A stretch of 64,000 nt of DNA from Bin5 sp965208965 (GTDB taxonomy: Bacteria; Chloroflexota; Anaerolineae; Caldilineales; Caldilineaceae), in the NCBI GenBank assembly GCA_965208965.1, contig OZ242384.1, positions 1,426,001-1,490,000 of the forward strand. The letters are read 5' to 3'. Shown one piece after another: positions 7,401 to 15,671 of this stretch. The stretch's first letter is position 1, and every line of letters begins with the position of its first letter. Made by a program: the position numbers and the translations under genes. Under the pieces are notes generated by a model. The model was not told the DNA's origin. It made no database searches and saw only the letters and a list, made by a program, of their open reading frames with translations.

Positions 7401-9707
7401 GTTGTAATCGAGCCACAGCTCTTTCAGGTTGGTGAGGGCGCTCAGGTCGGGAATCTGCCCGCTCAATCCGTTGTCTCTGAGGGACAGTGCGGTCACGCGT
7501 CCGCTATCGTCCGTGGCGACGCCGTACCAGGTCGAGAGCGGCGCGCCGGTCAGCCAGTTGTCGCTGCGCTTCCAGTTGGCGCCGTCCGTTGCCTCGTAAA
7601 GCGCGACCAGCGCAGCCCTGTCAGCGGGCGCGGTCGTCTGCGCTGTCGCCGTGGGTGTGAACGTTGGCGTAGCCGTTGGCAGCTGCTCCTGCAACTGCGG
7701 CGCCGGTGTCGGGGTTGCTGTTGGCGTGTGCGTGTGCGTGGGCACAGGCGTGGGCGTCATCGTGGGCGTGGGCGTATCCGTTGCAGTTGGTGTCGCGGTA
7801 GGTGTGTGCGTTGGCGTCGCTGTCAGGGTCTCGCTTGCGCAGGACGGCAGATTCAGGCTATTCACGTGGGCGGTCACAACAGCATTGGAACCGGACAAGC
7901 CCGCGCCTTCAGGCAGACATAACTGGTTGCCTGTGAGGACCAGATCTGCCAGGTTGATGAGAACGCTCAGATCGGGTATCGCCCCGGTCAACTGGTTGGA
8001 TCCCAAGCTCAGCGTTCTCAGGTTGGTGAGAGCCCTCAATTCTGTCGGAATCTCACCACGCAACTGATTCGAGTAGAGGTTCAGATATGTCAAGTTGGTG
8101 AGGTTCCCCAGTTCAGACGGAATCGTCCCACTCAATCTATTCCATCCCAGGCTCAACTGTGTCAGGTTGGTGAGGGCGCTCAGATCGGGGATCGAACCGT
8201 TCAACTGGTTGGCGTGGAGGTCCAGCACTTCCAGGTTGGTGAGGGCGCTCAGGTCGGGAATCGAACCGCTCAACAGGTTAATCCCGAGAGACAACCGTGT
8301 CACGCGTCCGTTATCGTCCGTGGCGACGCCGGACCAGGTTGAGAGCGGCGCGTCGGTCAGCCAGTTGTCGCTGCGCTTCCAGTTGGCGCCGTTCGTTGCC
8401 TCGTAGAGCGCGACCAGCGCAGCCTTGTCATCCGGCGCGGTCGTCTGCGCTGTCGCCGTGGGTGTGTGCGTAGGCACGGGCGTGTGCGTCATCGTAGGCG
8501 TCGCCGTCAGGGTCTGCGACCTCCCCGGTGACGGCAGCGTGATGCTGGCATGGACGCGCTCGCCTTTGCCGGCTTCGTTCTGGGCGCGGACCCAGACCTT
8601 GTAAGTCTTATTGCTTTCCAGGTTGCGGAAGGTTACGGACAGCTTTTTCGCTTTGGGCCTCTTGGTGCTGCCCTTGCCGCCGCCCTCCGGATTCAGATTC
8701 ACGATATAGCGGTTGGGCGCGCCGCCGCTTGCCGGCGGCTGCCAGCTGACGGTTACGCTGTCCGCGGTCGCCGAGAGCTGCAAGCCGTTCACCGGACCGG
8801 GCATCTCAACCACCGTTTGCGCTTCAGGTTCCTGCGCAGGCTTCGCCGTCGGTGTATGCGTGGGAGTTGGCTGCTGCCCCTGCACTTCCGTAACCGTCTG
8901 TGCCGCGCCTGCGGAATCCTCCGCGCCGCTTGAGTACTCCTGCTGCTGCGCCGTTGTTGGCGTTGCCGTTGGAGTTTGTGTGGGCGTGGCGGTTGGCTGC
9001 GGCTGCGCCTGTACCTCCGCAGTCGTCGCATCCACCCGCTCCGAGTATGAGCCCCCAACGCCGTCAGCGTCCACTGCGGCGATGGTGTAGTAGTAGGTCG
9101 TGCCGGCCGTCAGTCCGGCGTGCGTGTACGACGTCCCTGTCAGGCTGCCGTCATCCAGGCGTTGCCAGTCGTTGAGACCGTCCCACCACGCCAGCAGCCT
9201 GTAGCTGACCGCGCCATCGACCGCCTTCCAGCTGAGTGTGACCGCGTTCGCCTGTGCCGCGAATGCCGTCAGCGCCGGCGCGGATAGTGTGGACGCGGCT
9301 CGCGCCTTCACGGTCGCACGCGCGTTCTCCCCACTGTAGTCCGACCATGCGCCCCCAGCGCCTTCGGCCGTCAGCGCACTCACCGTGTAGTAATAAGTCT
9401 TCCCGGTCTCTACATCGCTGTCGGTGTAGGTCGTGCCCGTCAGCGCGTCGCTGAGCTGACTCCAGTCGTCGGCGCTCTCTTCCCAGCGCAACAGTTCGTA
9501 GCGAGCGGCGCCTTCGACCGATGTCCAGCTGAGTTCGATGGTGGCGCCGCCGCCGGAGGAGGCCGTCAGTTCCGGCGCGGCCGGCGTGTCCGCCTGCGCG
9601 TACGCTGCACGCTGCGTCTGAAAGGAGGGGCTGTACGCCGCCAAGATGGCGGCCAGGACAAGGACGCTTACGGTCAATATGGGTATTCTTCGCTTCATCG
9701 TCGTCAT
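4467..9707 (-). CDS. Giant secreted FN3 / leucine-rich-repeat protein with C-terminal metallopeptidase-like domain
   Basis: 1746 residues. A Sec signal peptide (about 1-38) follows MTTMKRR. Two fibronectin type III domains (about 42-132 and 138-230) and a third (about 300-395) are joined by Thr/Pro linkers. Three leucine-rich blocks follow (about 430-620, 695-1010, 1085-1400) built on a 23-residue plant-type unit L..L..L.L..N.LSG.IPDLSALTN. Each block begins with a capping segment D(R/K)AALVALYEAT(N/D)GANW and ends in a cysteine cap. A fourth FN3 domain (about 1437-1530) precedes a C-terminal domain with HEFAH near residue 1640 and EYWAE about 50 residues later. This HExxH plus distant Glu spacing resembles anthrax lethal factor-like (M34/ATLF) zinc peptidases. 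The protein is probably exported or surface-bound, and binds and perhaps cuts extracellular protein. Adhesion or host interaction is inference. No lipobox or sorting signal was seen. Confidence 0.9.
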   Translation of the reverse strand: MTTMKRRIPILTVSVLVLAAILAAYSPSFQTQRAAYAQADTPAAPELTASSGGGATIELSWTSVEGAARYELLRWEESADDWSQLSDALTGTTYTDSDVETGKTYYYTVSALTAEGAGGAWSDYSGENARATVKARAASTLSAPALTAFAAQANAVTLSWKAVDGAVSYRLLAWWDGLNDWQRLDDGSLTGTSYTHAGLTAGTTYYYTIAAVDADGVGGSYSERVDATTAEVQAQPQPTATPTQTPTATPTTAQQQEYSSGAEDSAGAAQTVTEVQGQQPTPTHTPTAKPAQEPEAQTVVEMPGPVNGLQLSATADSVTVSWQPPASGGAPNRYIVNLNPEGGGKGSTKRPKAKKLSVTFRNLESNKTYKVWVRAQNEAGKGERVHASITLPSPGRSQTLTATPTMTHTPVPTHTPTATAQTTAPDDKAALVALYEATNGANWKRSDNWLTDAPLSTWSGVATDDNGRVTRLSLGINLLSGSIPDLSALTNLEVLDLHANQLNGSIPDLSALTNLTQLSLGWNRLSGTIPSELGNLTNLTYLNLYSNQLRGEIPTELRALTNLRTLSLGSNQLTGAIPDLSVLINLADLVLTGNQLCLPEGAGLSGSNAVVTAHVNSLNLPSCASETLTATPTHTPTATPTATDTPTPTMTPTPVPTHTHTPTATPTPAPQLQEQLPTATPTFTPTATAQTTAPADRAALVALYEATDGANWKRSDNWLTGAPLSTWYGVATDDSGRVTALSLRDNGLSGQIPDLSALTNLKELWLDYNQLSGSIPDLSALTNLRKLYLSDNQLSGSIPDLSALTNLSTLYLQSNQLSGSIPDLSALTNLRELRLGYNRLSGSIPDLGALTNLRELYLSNNQLSGSIPDLSALTNLRALSLQSNRLTGSIPDLSALTNLTQLSLGLNRLSGTIPSDLGNLTNLWSLSLQSNQLTGSIPDLSALTNLSTLYLHSNRLSGSIPDLSALTNLSTLYLQSNRLTGSIPDLSALTKLRWLSLHSNRLCLPEGSDLSGFNDVVTAHVNSLNLPVCASETLSATATPTMTHTPMPTATPTHTPTATPSATATHTPTATPTPTPQLQDQQPTATPTHTPTATVQTTAPADRAALVALYEATNGANWKRSDNWLTDAPLSTWYGVTTGSGGRVTGLDLRDNGLTGSIPDLSALTRLRSLNLAYNHLNGQIPDLSALTNLSTLALTRNQLSGTIPNLNALTNLSALYLQLNQLSGTIPNLNALTNLQFLNLAHNQLSGSIPDLSALTKLGALLLQGNQLTGQIPALSALTKLAHLDLGVNQLTGTIPALNVLTNLGYLDLARNQLTGTIPALSALTYLRWLHLADNQLIGTIPALSALTNLQNLLLQGNQLTGTIPDLSALTNLRGLVIGRNQLTGPVPDLSALTSLENLYLAGNRLCLPEGSDLSYLNAVVAARVKSLNLPSCTGVTLPGRPQNLAATADADAQQITLTWGAVADAASYELWAWDSIIRKWGRIGGVLTSRSYTHPGLQTGRRYIYQVRAVDANDVSGNWSKRVNATLTAERFPPPPLSLGLNIFYQKYLGAGGPAVVAPSEVADEKLIQAREIITGMLSSRTDLLATMAANRARVAIYNEERGTVHQLPEFRGIPPTLSTAYAWQAPNNLVAGVPDGAGLCKSLIHEFAHLVEAAMKLQSNGQEFSSRLEAAYRAALDADRWKDLYASTNATEYWAETTMYWFLESLPPSLATTYSKLADYDPAAAKLVGEVFGDATVPSFCKP
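5490..8300. repeat. Three arrays of near-identical 69-bp repeats encoding the LRR units
   Basis: Runs of 69-base units lie at about 5490-6280, 6690-7490 and 7915-8300. They share the core GGTTGGTGAGGGCGCTCAG (plus-strand sense) followed by a TCGGGAAT..CC.CTCAACTGGTT segment. Many neighbouring units differ at only a few positions, including synonymous ones, so they expanded recently or are homogenised by recombination. Copy number in an assembly may be unreliable. Confidence 0.9.
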
Positions 9708-10429
9708 AGCTTGAAATGGGACCTTTCAGGTCCATGCCTTGGCGATGGACAAATAGCGCGCGTGCAATGCACGCACGCGCGACGGTTGAAATGGCGGAAA
9801 GGCTCCGCTTTGGAAAGGGACCTATGCCGACAAAAAGAATATGTTATATATAGGGGGGGGGCCTGACCTGGGCAGAGCAGGGATAGAGGCCGCAAATTTA
9901 ATAGGACCGGTTGGCCGCAATTCTCTCGACACCTCTTGCTCCTGGCGCATCTGTTCAACGACCATGTATACCCATAGACAAAATTCGTCAACGTGGTCTA
10001 TCGGTCGAAATATCCTCCTGATGATTTGCTTTGGTTGCGCTCAAACGCCAAAGTTATCTCGCCAGAGGACTCTTTTTGTTCCCTGTCCAGCATAAGGGTC
10101 AGTGCTAGTATACAGCATAGAAGTTTCATTCATGTCTAAATTTCCTCATTTTTATATATCAATGTTGTATCAATATCTGTCCAGATGGTAGATTCGGCGG
10201 CGTTTGTGCCGCAGGCGTCCCGTATCAGGGTGCGCAGCCCAAAGCGGAGCCGGTTTATCGACTCCCTCCGGGCATCTTCTCAATAGCTCCTGGACCTATT
10301 GGACTGAGCGCACCCAGAACTGCCCCAAGTCTGAACTGCACCCTGTGCCAAGCCGCGCTTGATACGGTTGTGCTATAATAGGGGTCCGCAAAGAGGCGGC
10401 TGATCAATACGCAAAGGAGCGTGTACACA
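9708..10429. other. Intergenic region of about 720 bases between divergent genes
   Basis: No gene recognised. A small perfect hairpin (stem GGACCT/AGGTCC, 9719-9733) lies about a dozen bases upstream of the start of the giant LRR gene, where it could affect translation. A GC-rich palindrome GCGTGCAATGCACGC lies at 9760-9774. A run of nine G occurs near 9851. The stretch 10100-10200 is AT-rich. Confidence 0.5.
10371..10379 (+). promoter_or_regulatory. Extended -10 promoter element
   Basis: TGCTATAAT is a perfect extended -10 (TGnTATAAT), about 50 bases upstream of the ATG at 10430. No good -35 is seen, which extended -10 promoters tolerate. Confidence 0.45.
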
Positions 10430-11080
10430 ATGACGACGGATCATTACCTCACCAGAAGGGGGGTAAGCAGACGAAAGCCCCTCGTCAACTGTAAGCGCCA
10501 ACTGCTGGTACCGGTATCGGTGGTTGATGTCTGCCCGATGTGGCAGGACGAAGGGTTTCCGGAGATCGGCATCCTGCCTTCGGCACTGTTCTACTATTAC
10601 CCGGACGGGCGCTGGCTGTTGGGGAGGCAGACGGGGCGGGGCGCGTACGTGGAGTGGGAGACGTTGCGACCGCTGGACGCGCGGCACTGGCTGCTGGACA
10701 ACGGCGTTGAACTGGAGAAGCTGTCGGAGAAGGTGCGCGAAGCGCTGAAGTGGACCAGCAATCACAGCGAAAAGAGGCGCACGCGCTCGACCCGGATCGC
10801 GGGCGAGGACAAGGCAGTTTTGGCAAGTTGGCAGAGGTGGAGGCGCATCTCACAGGTCGACATTCTTACGCAGGCGGTGGAGGCGCTGTACGCGGAGCTC
10901 GGGGCAGTGGAGGAGGAGAGCGTGGAGAGGCCGTTATTCAACGCGTACCGCGGGGCCAAGATACGCAGCCGCGCTTTGGGGGCGTTGCAGAAGACGGGCC
11001 GGAGGCTGAAGCTTTCGCAGCCCCAGGTCTTTCACATGGCGTTGCGCCGGTTTGATCCAAGGAAGGCAGTATATGGCTGA
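10430..11080 (+). CDS. Unrecognised 216-residue protein, phage-like context
   Basis: The ATG at 10430 is preferred because AAAGGAG at 10413-10419 lies 10 bases upstream; a GTG at 10421 is too close to it. The product is basic and helical. The N-terminal half (to about residue 80) contains a YYYPDGRWLLGRQTGRG segment and may be a small beta fold. The C-terminal half is a run of Arg/Lys-rich helices, as in nucleic-acid-binding proteins. The next gene overlaps its end by 8 bases, and that gene is terminase-small-subunit-like, so this may belong to a mobile or prophage remnant. No direct function can be assigned. Confidence 0.6.
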   Translation: MTTDHYLTRRGVSRRKPLVNCKRQLLVPVSVVDVCPMWQDEGFPEIGILPSALFYYYPDGRWLLGRQTGRGAYVEWETLRPLDARHWLLDNGVELEKLSEKVREALKWTSNHSEKRRTRSTRIAGEDKAVLASWQRWRRISQVDILTQAVEALYAELGAVEEESVERPLFNAYRGAKIRSRALGALQKTGRRLKLSQPQVFHMALRRFDPRKAVYG

Positions 11081-11588
11081 AAAAGACGACTGGTCGCGTT
11101 TCGAGGAACTGCAGGAGATAGAAGAGGATACTAAGCAGGCGTGGGACAGGCTCCCCAGCGAACCGATTGAGCAGTATGATCTGTTTCTACGCTTTCTGCG
11201 GCAGGGCCCCAAGCGCAAAGTCACGAAGGTGGCCCGTATGGAGGGGGTAACGAAGCACGTAGGCACACTGTACCGGTACTCGCGCAAATGGCGGTGGACT
11301 GAGAGGGCCGCGTATTGGGACCGGGACCGGACGCGGCGGATGGACGACATCATGTTCTGGAAGGAATATGAGATCCGGGTACGTAACCTGGAAAAGCTCG
11401 ACGACGCGGTCGACAAGCTGGTGGACAATATGAGGGCTGCGCATGTTGAAGAGATATCGCCGGAAGCGGCACGGATGCGGCTCGGCCGGAACATGGACCT
11501 TTTCTTCAGAGCTATGCGGATGGAAGACAGATTGCTGCGTCTCGCCAGAAGAGATTATTGTCATTTTTGCCGGATGAGATCACAGTAG
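11073..11588 (+). CDS. Phage terminase small subunit-like DNA-binding protein
   Basis: 171 residues from ATG 11073, which overlaps the stop of the preceding gene by 8 bases. Residues about 35-90 form a helix-turn-helix region: KVARMEGVTKHVGTLYRYS, then KWRWTERAAYWDRDRTRRMDD. The 'W.ERA.YWD' pattern following an HTH is typical of phage terminase small subunits and related proteins of integrated elements. A long coiled C-terminal helix follows. Terminase small subunits bind the packaging site; no large subunit, portal or other phage gene is present, so this is at most a fragment of a mobile element. Confidence in the phage link is moderate. Confidence 0.55.
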   Translation: MAEKDDWSRFEELQEIEEDTKQAWDRLPSEPIEQYDLFLRFLRQGPKRKVTKVARMEGVTKHVGTLYRYSRKWRWTERAAYWDRDRTRRMDDIMFWKEYEIRVRNLEKLDDAVDKLVDNMRAAHVEEISPEAARMRLGRNMDLFFRAMRMEDRLLRLARRDYCHFCRMRSQ

Positions 11589-11871
11589 GGTTGCGGGTCG
11601 GGGAGGCGAGCCGGGACGGATAGAGATTTGGCAAAAACAGAGAAAAATCTTATTGTATTGGAAATTCTCATCAAACAACAGGCAGTAATGGAGTAAGCAC
11701 AGGCCGGGCAAGGGTATATCCTTCCTACCTGTGCGCACAGTTCGCCAGGGGCGCAGCGGATGCGGCCGGCTGAGCGTTGGGGCTTTACGTCGTCCCCGAT
11801 GTCTTGCGGCAGCCTTGCCCCCTGTTTTGACAATATCCTTACAGCCGCCGTTCAGACACAGGAACAATCCC

Positions 11872-12798
11872 ATGACACTGACAGCCACGATGGACGCCCC
11901 CGCGCAGACGGTGACGCGGCCGGAAGTCACCGCTGAACACGCCGCCTCCTTCCGTGAAAACGGTTTTCTGGCGCTGCCGGACGCGCTGACGCCCGACGAA
12001 GTGCAGGCACTGCGCGATGAGACCGTGCACATCTGCCGCGGTGAGATGGGCGAAGTCAACGGCCTGCCGCCCGTCGGCCCCGACGACAGCGACGACGAGG
12101 TCATCCAACGCACACTCTGCGTCCATTTCCCGCACAAGCTCTCACAGCTGATGTTCGACACGCTCGCGCATCCGTCGATCTGTGACGTATTGACGCGGGT
12201 GATCGGCCCCAACGTCAAGAGCATGCAGTCGATGCTCTTCGTCAAGTCGGCCGGCAAGCCGGGCCAGGCCTGGCACCAGGACGAAGCCTTCATCCCGACG
12301 CGGGACCGCTCCCTGAACGCCGCCTGGATCGCGCTCGATGACGCCACCGTCGAAAACGGCTGCCTCTGGGTCATCCCCGGCTCCCACGCCAACGGCCTGA
12401 TCTGGCCGGCCAAGGAGCATGACGACGAGCGCTTCGACTGCGTGGTGGAGGCCTACGATTTCCCCTACACCGACGACGACGCCGTGCCGGTCGAGGTGAC
12501 CGCCGGCAGCATCGTCTTCTTCAACGGCTATCTGCTGCACCGCTCCCTGCCCAACCGCGCCGCCGGCGGATTCCGCCGCGCGCTCGTCAACCACTACATG
12601 AGCGCCGAGTCGCTGCTGCCCTGGCGCTATCCGGGCAATGCCGAATTGGGCGTAGCCAGCTTCGACTTCCGCGACATCGTGATGGTCGCCGGTCGCGACC
12701 CCTATGCCTGGAAAGGCACGGAGGAACAGTCCTTCTCGCACATCCGCCCGGACCGGGAAGGCGGCTGCCAGTGGCCGACGAAAAAGGAAGAGAGTTGA
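11872..12798 (+). CDS. Phytanoyl-CoA dioxygenase (PhyH) family oxygenase
   Basis: 308 residues from ATG 11872, chosen because the protein-like sequence and the family's conserved N-terminal helix (FRENGFLALPDALT) begin just after it. The fold is the Fe(II)/2-oxoglutarate double-stranded beta helix. The HxD half of the iron triad is in WHQDEAFIPTRD (about residue 130). The distal His is in GYLLHRSLPN (about 225), followed by the Arg (FRRALVNHY) that binds 2-oxoglutarate. PhyH-family enzymes hydroxylate small organic substrates; the substrate cannot be read from sequence. The next reading frame on this strand is the small HicB-like gene, 38 bases downstream. The sugar ABC transporter follows, so both may serve uptake and modification of an organic nutrient. 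Confidence 0.9.
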   Translation: MTLTATMDAPAQTVTRPEVTAEHAASFRENGFLALPDALTPDEVQALRDETVHICRGEMGEVNGLPPVGPDDSDDEVIQRTLCVHFPHKLSQLMFDTLAHPSICDVLTRVIGPNVKSMQSMLFVKSAGKPGQAWHQDEAFIPTRDRSLNAAWIALDDATVENGCLWVIPGSHANGLIWPAKEHDDERFDCVVEAYDFPYTDDDAVPVEVTAGSIVFFNGYLLHRSLPNRAAGGFRRALVNHYMSAESLLPWRYPGNAELGVASFDFRDIVMVAGRDPYAWKGTEEQSFSHIRPDREGGCQWPTKKEES

Positions 12799-12836
12799 AC
12801 GCGCGCCCTGAGGCAACGGAGCAAGAGGTTTCTGGC

Positions 12837-13022
12837 ATGAAGTTCAGTGCGGTTTTCAAAAAAGTGCCCGAGGGCTACATCGGGTTCGTTGAAGAACTGC
12901 CCGGCGCCAATACGCAAGGGGAAACCCTTGAAGAGGCCAAAGCGAATCTGCAAGAGGCCATCATCATGACTCTGGAGGCGAATCGCGTCCTCGCCGAGGA
13001 ATCTGTTGATAAGGCTCGTTGA
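12837..13022 (+). CDS. HicB-like antitoxin, orphan
   Basis: 61 residues from ATG 12837: MKFSAVFKKVPEGYIGFVEE, then PGANTQGETLEEAKANLQEA and a short helix. This is the complete partial-RNase-H HicB/UPF0150 fold, whose usual partner is the HicA mRNA interferase. No HicA-like frame lies on either side, so the gene is either an orphan or has another role. It lacks the C-terminal DNA-binding domain of larger HicB proteins. Confidence 0.8.
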   Translation: MKFSAVFKKVPEGYIGFVEELPGANTQGETLEEAKANLQEAIIMTLEANRVLAEESVDKAR

Positions 13023-13208
13023 CGTTCGCCTGAACTGGGAAATGCTGAGGTCAAAACCCGGTTTATCCACGAAAGGCCACGAAGGACCACTAAGAAAACC
13101 CTTTTGGGGTTGACGCAGTTGATGGTCGTCGAGCACGAAAAGCGCCGTAACGGCTAATAGAGAAATACGGAATCAACCTTCTTTTCTCAACCAATAGGAG
13201 TCAAATCA

Positions 13209-14597
13209 ATGTCCAAGTTGCAAAACAACGCCATCAGCCGGCGATCCTTCCTCAAGGCGAGCGCACTGACGGCAGGCGGAGCTCTGCTGGCGGCCTGCGC
13301 AGCCCCGGCGGCAGCGCCGGCCGGAGACAGCGGCGGCGATGCCGGCGCCAGCATGGAGACGATCGAGATGCGCCTCTCGGCCTGGGCCGACGTCCAGGAC
13401 GCGGTTGTCTATGAGAACATGGTCAACGCCTACATGGCGCAGAACGAAGGCGTGAGCGTCTCCGTGGAGCAGTACCCCGGCGGCTACTATGAGAAGATTC
13501 AGGCCAACTTCGCCGCGGACGACTCCGCCGATGTCCTCTATTTCCAGGGCTGGATATGGCAGGCCTACGCCGAAAACCAGGTGATTTATGACATGAGCGA
13601 CTATATCGCTCGCGACGGCGCCGATGACTTCTTCCCCGGCGGCGAAAACTACGACAACCAGACGCTGTGGCAGGGCGGCCGCTACATGACCCCCACCGAC
13701 ACGGGCTCGCTGGTGATCTATTACAACAAGGACCTCTTCGACAAGAAGGGCGTCGCTCATCCACAACCGGGCTGGAAGTGGGAAGAGTTCCAGCAGATCA
13801 TTCAGGACCTCTCCTATGAAGAGGACGGCACCAAGTTCTATGGTTGGGGCCAGGCACAGGGCTGGAACGGCGCCTACGGCCGCAGCACCACCTTCATGCG
13901 CCGCAACGGCCATATCGAGTGGGACCGCATTACCGAGCCGACCGAGGCCTATTGGGATAACGAGGACATCGCCTCTGCGCTGCAGTATCTGGTCTACGAC
14001 GCCATCGCCAACGACTGGAGCCCCGGTCCTGAGGTGGTCGAGGGCGGCGGCGTCGGTGTCGATACCGGCCGCGTCGCCATGTACCTGGAAGGACCGTGGG
14101 TGATGCCCCGCCTGCAGGGCGAATTGGCCACGACCGAAGAAGGCATCAATTTTGACGTGATTGAGGCGCCGACGGGCACGGCCGATACCAACTTCACCTT
14201 CGGCCACGTCCACGGCCATGTGATCACATCACCTTCCGCGTACAAGGATGAAGGCTGGGACCTCATCAAGTTCATCCTTGGCGAAGAAGGCCAGACGATC
14301 ATCGCCAACGGCGGCCGCATGTGCGGCGCGCCCGACAACATCGCCAACATCTGGGGCGAAATCGCATCCGGTGTTTATGGCTTCGAGAACACGGATGCCT
14401 TCGCCAACACGATGCGCGAAAGCTCTATCTCCGTGATCTTCGGTGAAGGCTCACAGATTCAGGCCTACGGCGGCGGCCCTGTCACCGTCCTGTGGGACAA
14501 ACTGCTGGGCCAGACAGAGTCCGCAGCCGAAGCGCTCGCGATCGCGCAGCCGGAAATCCAGTCGCATCTCGATCAGTACTGGGCCGACCGAGCTTAG
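13209..14597 (+). CDS. Sugar ABC transporter substrate-binding lipoprotein (family 1)
   Basis: 462 residues; AGGAG lies 7 bases before ATG 13209. The N-terminus combines a twin-arginine-like SRRSFLKASA with a lipobox LLAAC near residue 30, so the protein is exported (probably by Tat) and lipid-anchored outside the membrane. The mature part has the two-lobe MalE-like fold. Recognisable points are the PGGYYEKIQANFAADDSADV region, YYNKDLFDKKGV and the WGQAQGW pocket segment. It captures a mono- or oligosaccharide for the two permeases that follow. A 32-base perfect palindrome after its stop probably raises its expression over the permeases. No ATPase gene is in the cluster, as usual for CUT1 systems sharing an MsmK-type ATPase. 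Confidence 0.92.
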   Translation: MSKLQNNAISRRSFLKASALTAGGALLAACAAPAAAPAGDSGGDAGASMETIEMRLSAWADVQDAVVYENMVNAYMAQNEGVSVSVEQYPGGYYEKIQANFAADDSADVLYFQGWIWQAYAENQVIYDMSDYIARDGADDFFPGGENYDNQTLWQGGRYMTPTDTGSLVIYYNKDLFDKKGVAHPQPGWKWEEFQQIIQDLSYEEDGTKFYGWGQAQGWNGAYGRSTTFMRRNGHIEWDRITEPTEAYWDNEDIASALQYLVYDAIANDWSPGPEVVEGGGVGVDTGRVAMYLEGPWVMPRLQGELATTEEGINFDVIEAPTGTADTNFTFGHVHGHVITSPSAYKDEGWDLIKFILGEEGQTIIANGGRMCGAPDNIANIWGEIASGVYGFENTDAFANTMRESSISVIFGEGSQIQAYGGGPVTVLWDKLLGQTESAAEALAIAQPEIQSHLDQYWADRA

Positions 14598-14604
14598 TCA
14601 GTGC

Positions 14605-14636
14605 CCGGCGGCCAGTTAGCGCTAACTGGCCGCCGG
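14605..14636 (+). terminator. Perfect 32-base palindrome between binding protein and permease genes
   Basis: CCGGCGGCCAGTTAGC is followed directly by its exact inverse. As RNA it folds to a 14-bp GC-rich stem. There is no clear T-run after it, so it is better seen as an attenuating or 3'-stabilising hairpin that favours the binding-protein transcript than as a full terminator. Confidence 0.7.
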
Positions 14637-14664
14637 TTCCTCGTCAAACTGGGAGTACACCTCT

Positions 14665-15606
14665 TTGACTGCCACGACATCAACGCCCGCTATCCAGACA
14701 GAGCCGCAGACCCGACGGCGCATGTCCGCGGCCCAACGCCGCGACCTGCGCGACGGCCTGCTCTTCACCAGCCCCTTCATCTTCGGTGTGCTCGCGCTCT
14801 GGGTCGGGCCGATGCTCTACTCCGTTTTTCTGATCCTGCACAAATGGAACATGCTGGCGCCGCCCAAGTTCATCGGGGCGGGCCATTTCGAGCGCATGTT
14901 GAACGACCCGCTCGTGGGCAAGTCGCTCGTCAACACCGCCTACTACACCTTCATCGGCGTCCCGCTGCAGCTGGTGGTCGCGTTCGCGCTGGCTGTGATG
15001 CTCAACCAGCAGATTCGCGGGCTCAGCGTCTATCGCACCGTCTACTATCTGCCCTCCATCACCCCTGCTGTCGCCTTTGCCGTCGTCTGGGTCCAGATCC
15101 TCAACCCCGAGTTCGGCGTGCTCAACGAGGTGCTGCACTGGTTTGGGCTGGGGCCCATCAACTGGCTTTTCGAGCCGGGTTGGGCCAAACCGGCGCTGAT
15201 CATCATGAGCCTGTGGTTGACCGGCTTCCAGATGATCATCTTCCTCGCCGGTCTGCAGGGGGTGCCCAAGGAACTGCAGGAGGCCGCCGAGATCGACGGC
15301 GCCAACGCCTGGCGGCGCTTCATCAACGTGACCATCCCCATCATCTCGCCGATCATCTTTTTCAACATGATCATCGGCATCATCGGCAGCTTCCAGGTCT
15401 TCACCACCGTCTTCATCATGACCGACGGCGGCCCGCAGAACGCCACCCTCTTCATGGTGCTTTACATTTACCGCAACGCCTTCGAACTGTTCCGGATGGG
15501 CTATGCCGCCTCGCTGGCCTGGATCCTGTTCCTGATCATCATGACCTTCACCGCGATCCAGTTCTTCTTCGCCAATCGCTGGGTCTACTATGAAGGCAGG
15601 CTATAG
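14665..15606 (+). CDS. Sugar ABC transporter permease, MalF/UgpA type
   Basis: 313 residues. The TTG start at 14665 has GGGAG about 9 bases upstream; an in-frame ATG at 14722 is the alternative. Six membrane segments are evident, the first near LLFTSPFIFGVLALWVGPML. The cytoplasmic EAA loop that docks on the ATPase is LQEAAEIDGANAWRRFINVTIP (split here as LQEAAEIDGA and NAWRRFINVTIP), near residues 208-230. It forms the transmembrane channel with the permease encoded next and receives substrate from the lipoprotein upstream. Confidence 0.92.
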   Translation: MTATTSTPAIQTEPQTRRRMSAAQRRDLRDGLLFTSPFIFGVLALWVGPMLYSVFLILHKWNMLAPPKFIGAGHFERMLNDPLVGKSLVNTAYYTFIGVPLQLVVAFALAVMLNQQIRGLSVYRTVYYLPSITPAVAFAVVWVQILNPEFGVLNEVLHWFGLGPINWLFEPGWAKPALIIMSLWLTGFQMIIFLAGLQGVPKELQEAAEIDGANAWRRFINVTIPIISPIIFFNMIIGIIGSFQVFTTVFIMTDGGPQNATLFMVLYIYRNAFELFRMGYAASLAWILFLIIMTFTAIQFFFANRWVYYEGRL

Positions 15607-15671
15607 AGGAGACGAACGACCGGCCGCGGCGCTGACCACTTGATTCCGGCAGCCGGCCGCCGATTCAGGTT

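Noticed and set aside
5490..8300. Regular 69-bp direct repeats that could be taken for a CRISPR array
   Set aside because: The units are longer than CRISPR repeats, have no unique spacers, and encode leucine-rich repeats in frame.
13060..13105. CCACGAAAGGCCACGAAGGACCAC, a short degenerate direct repeat
   Set aside because: Only two or three imperfect copies; such CACGAAGG strings occur often in this kind of genome and I see no role.
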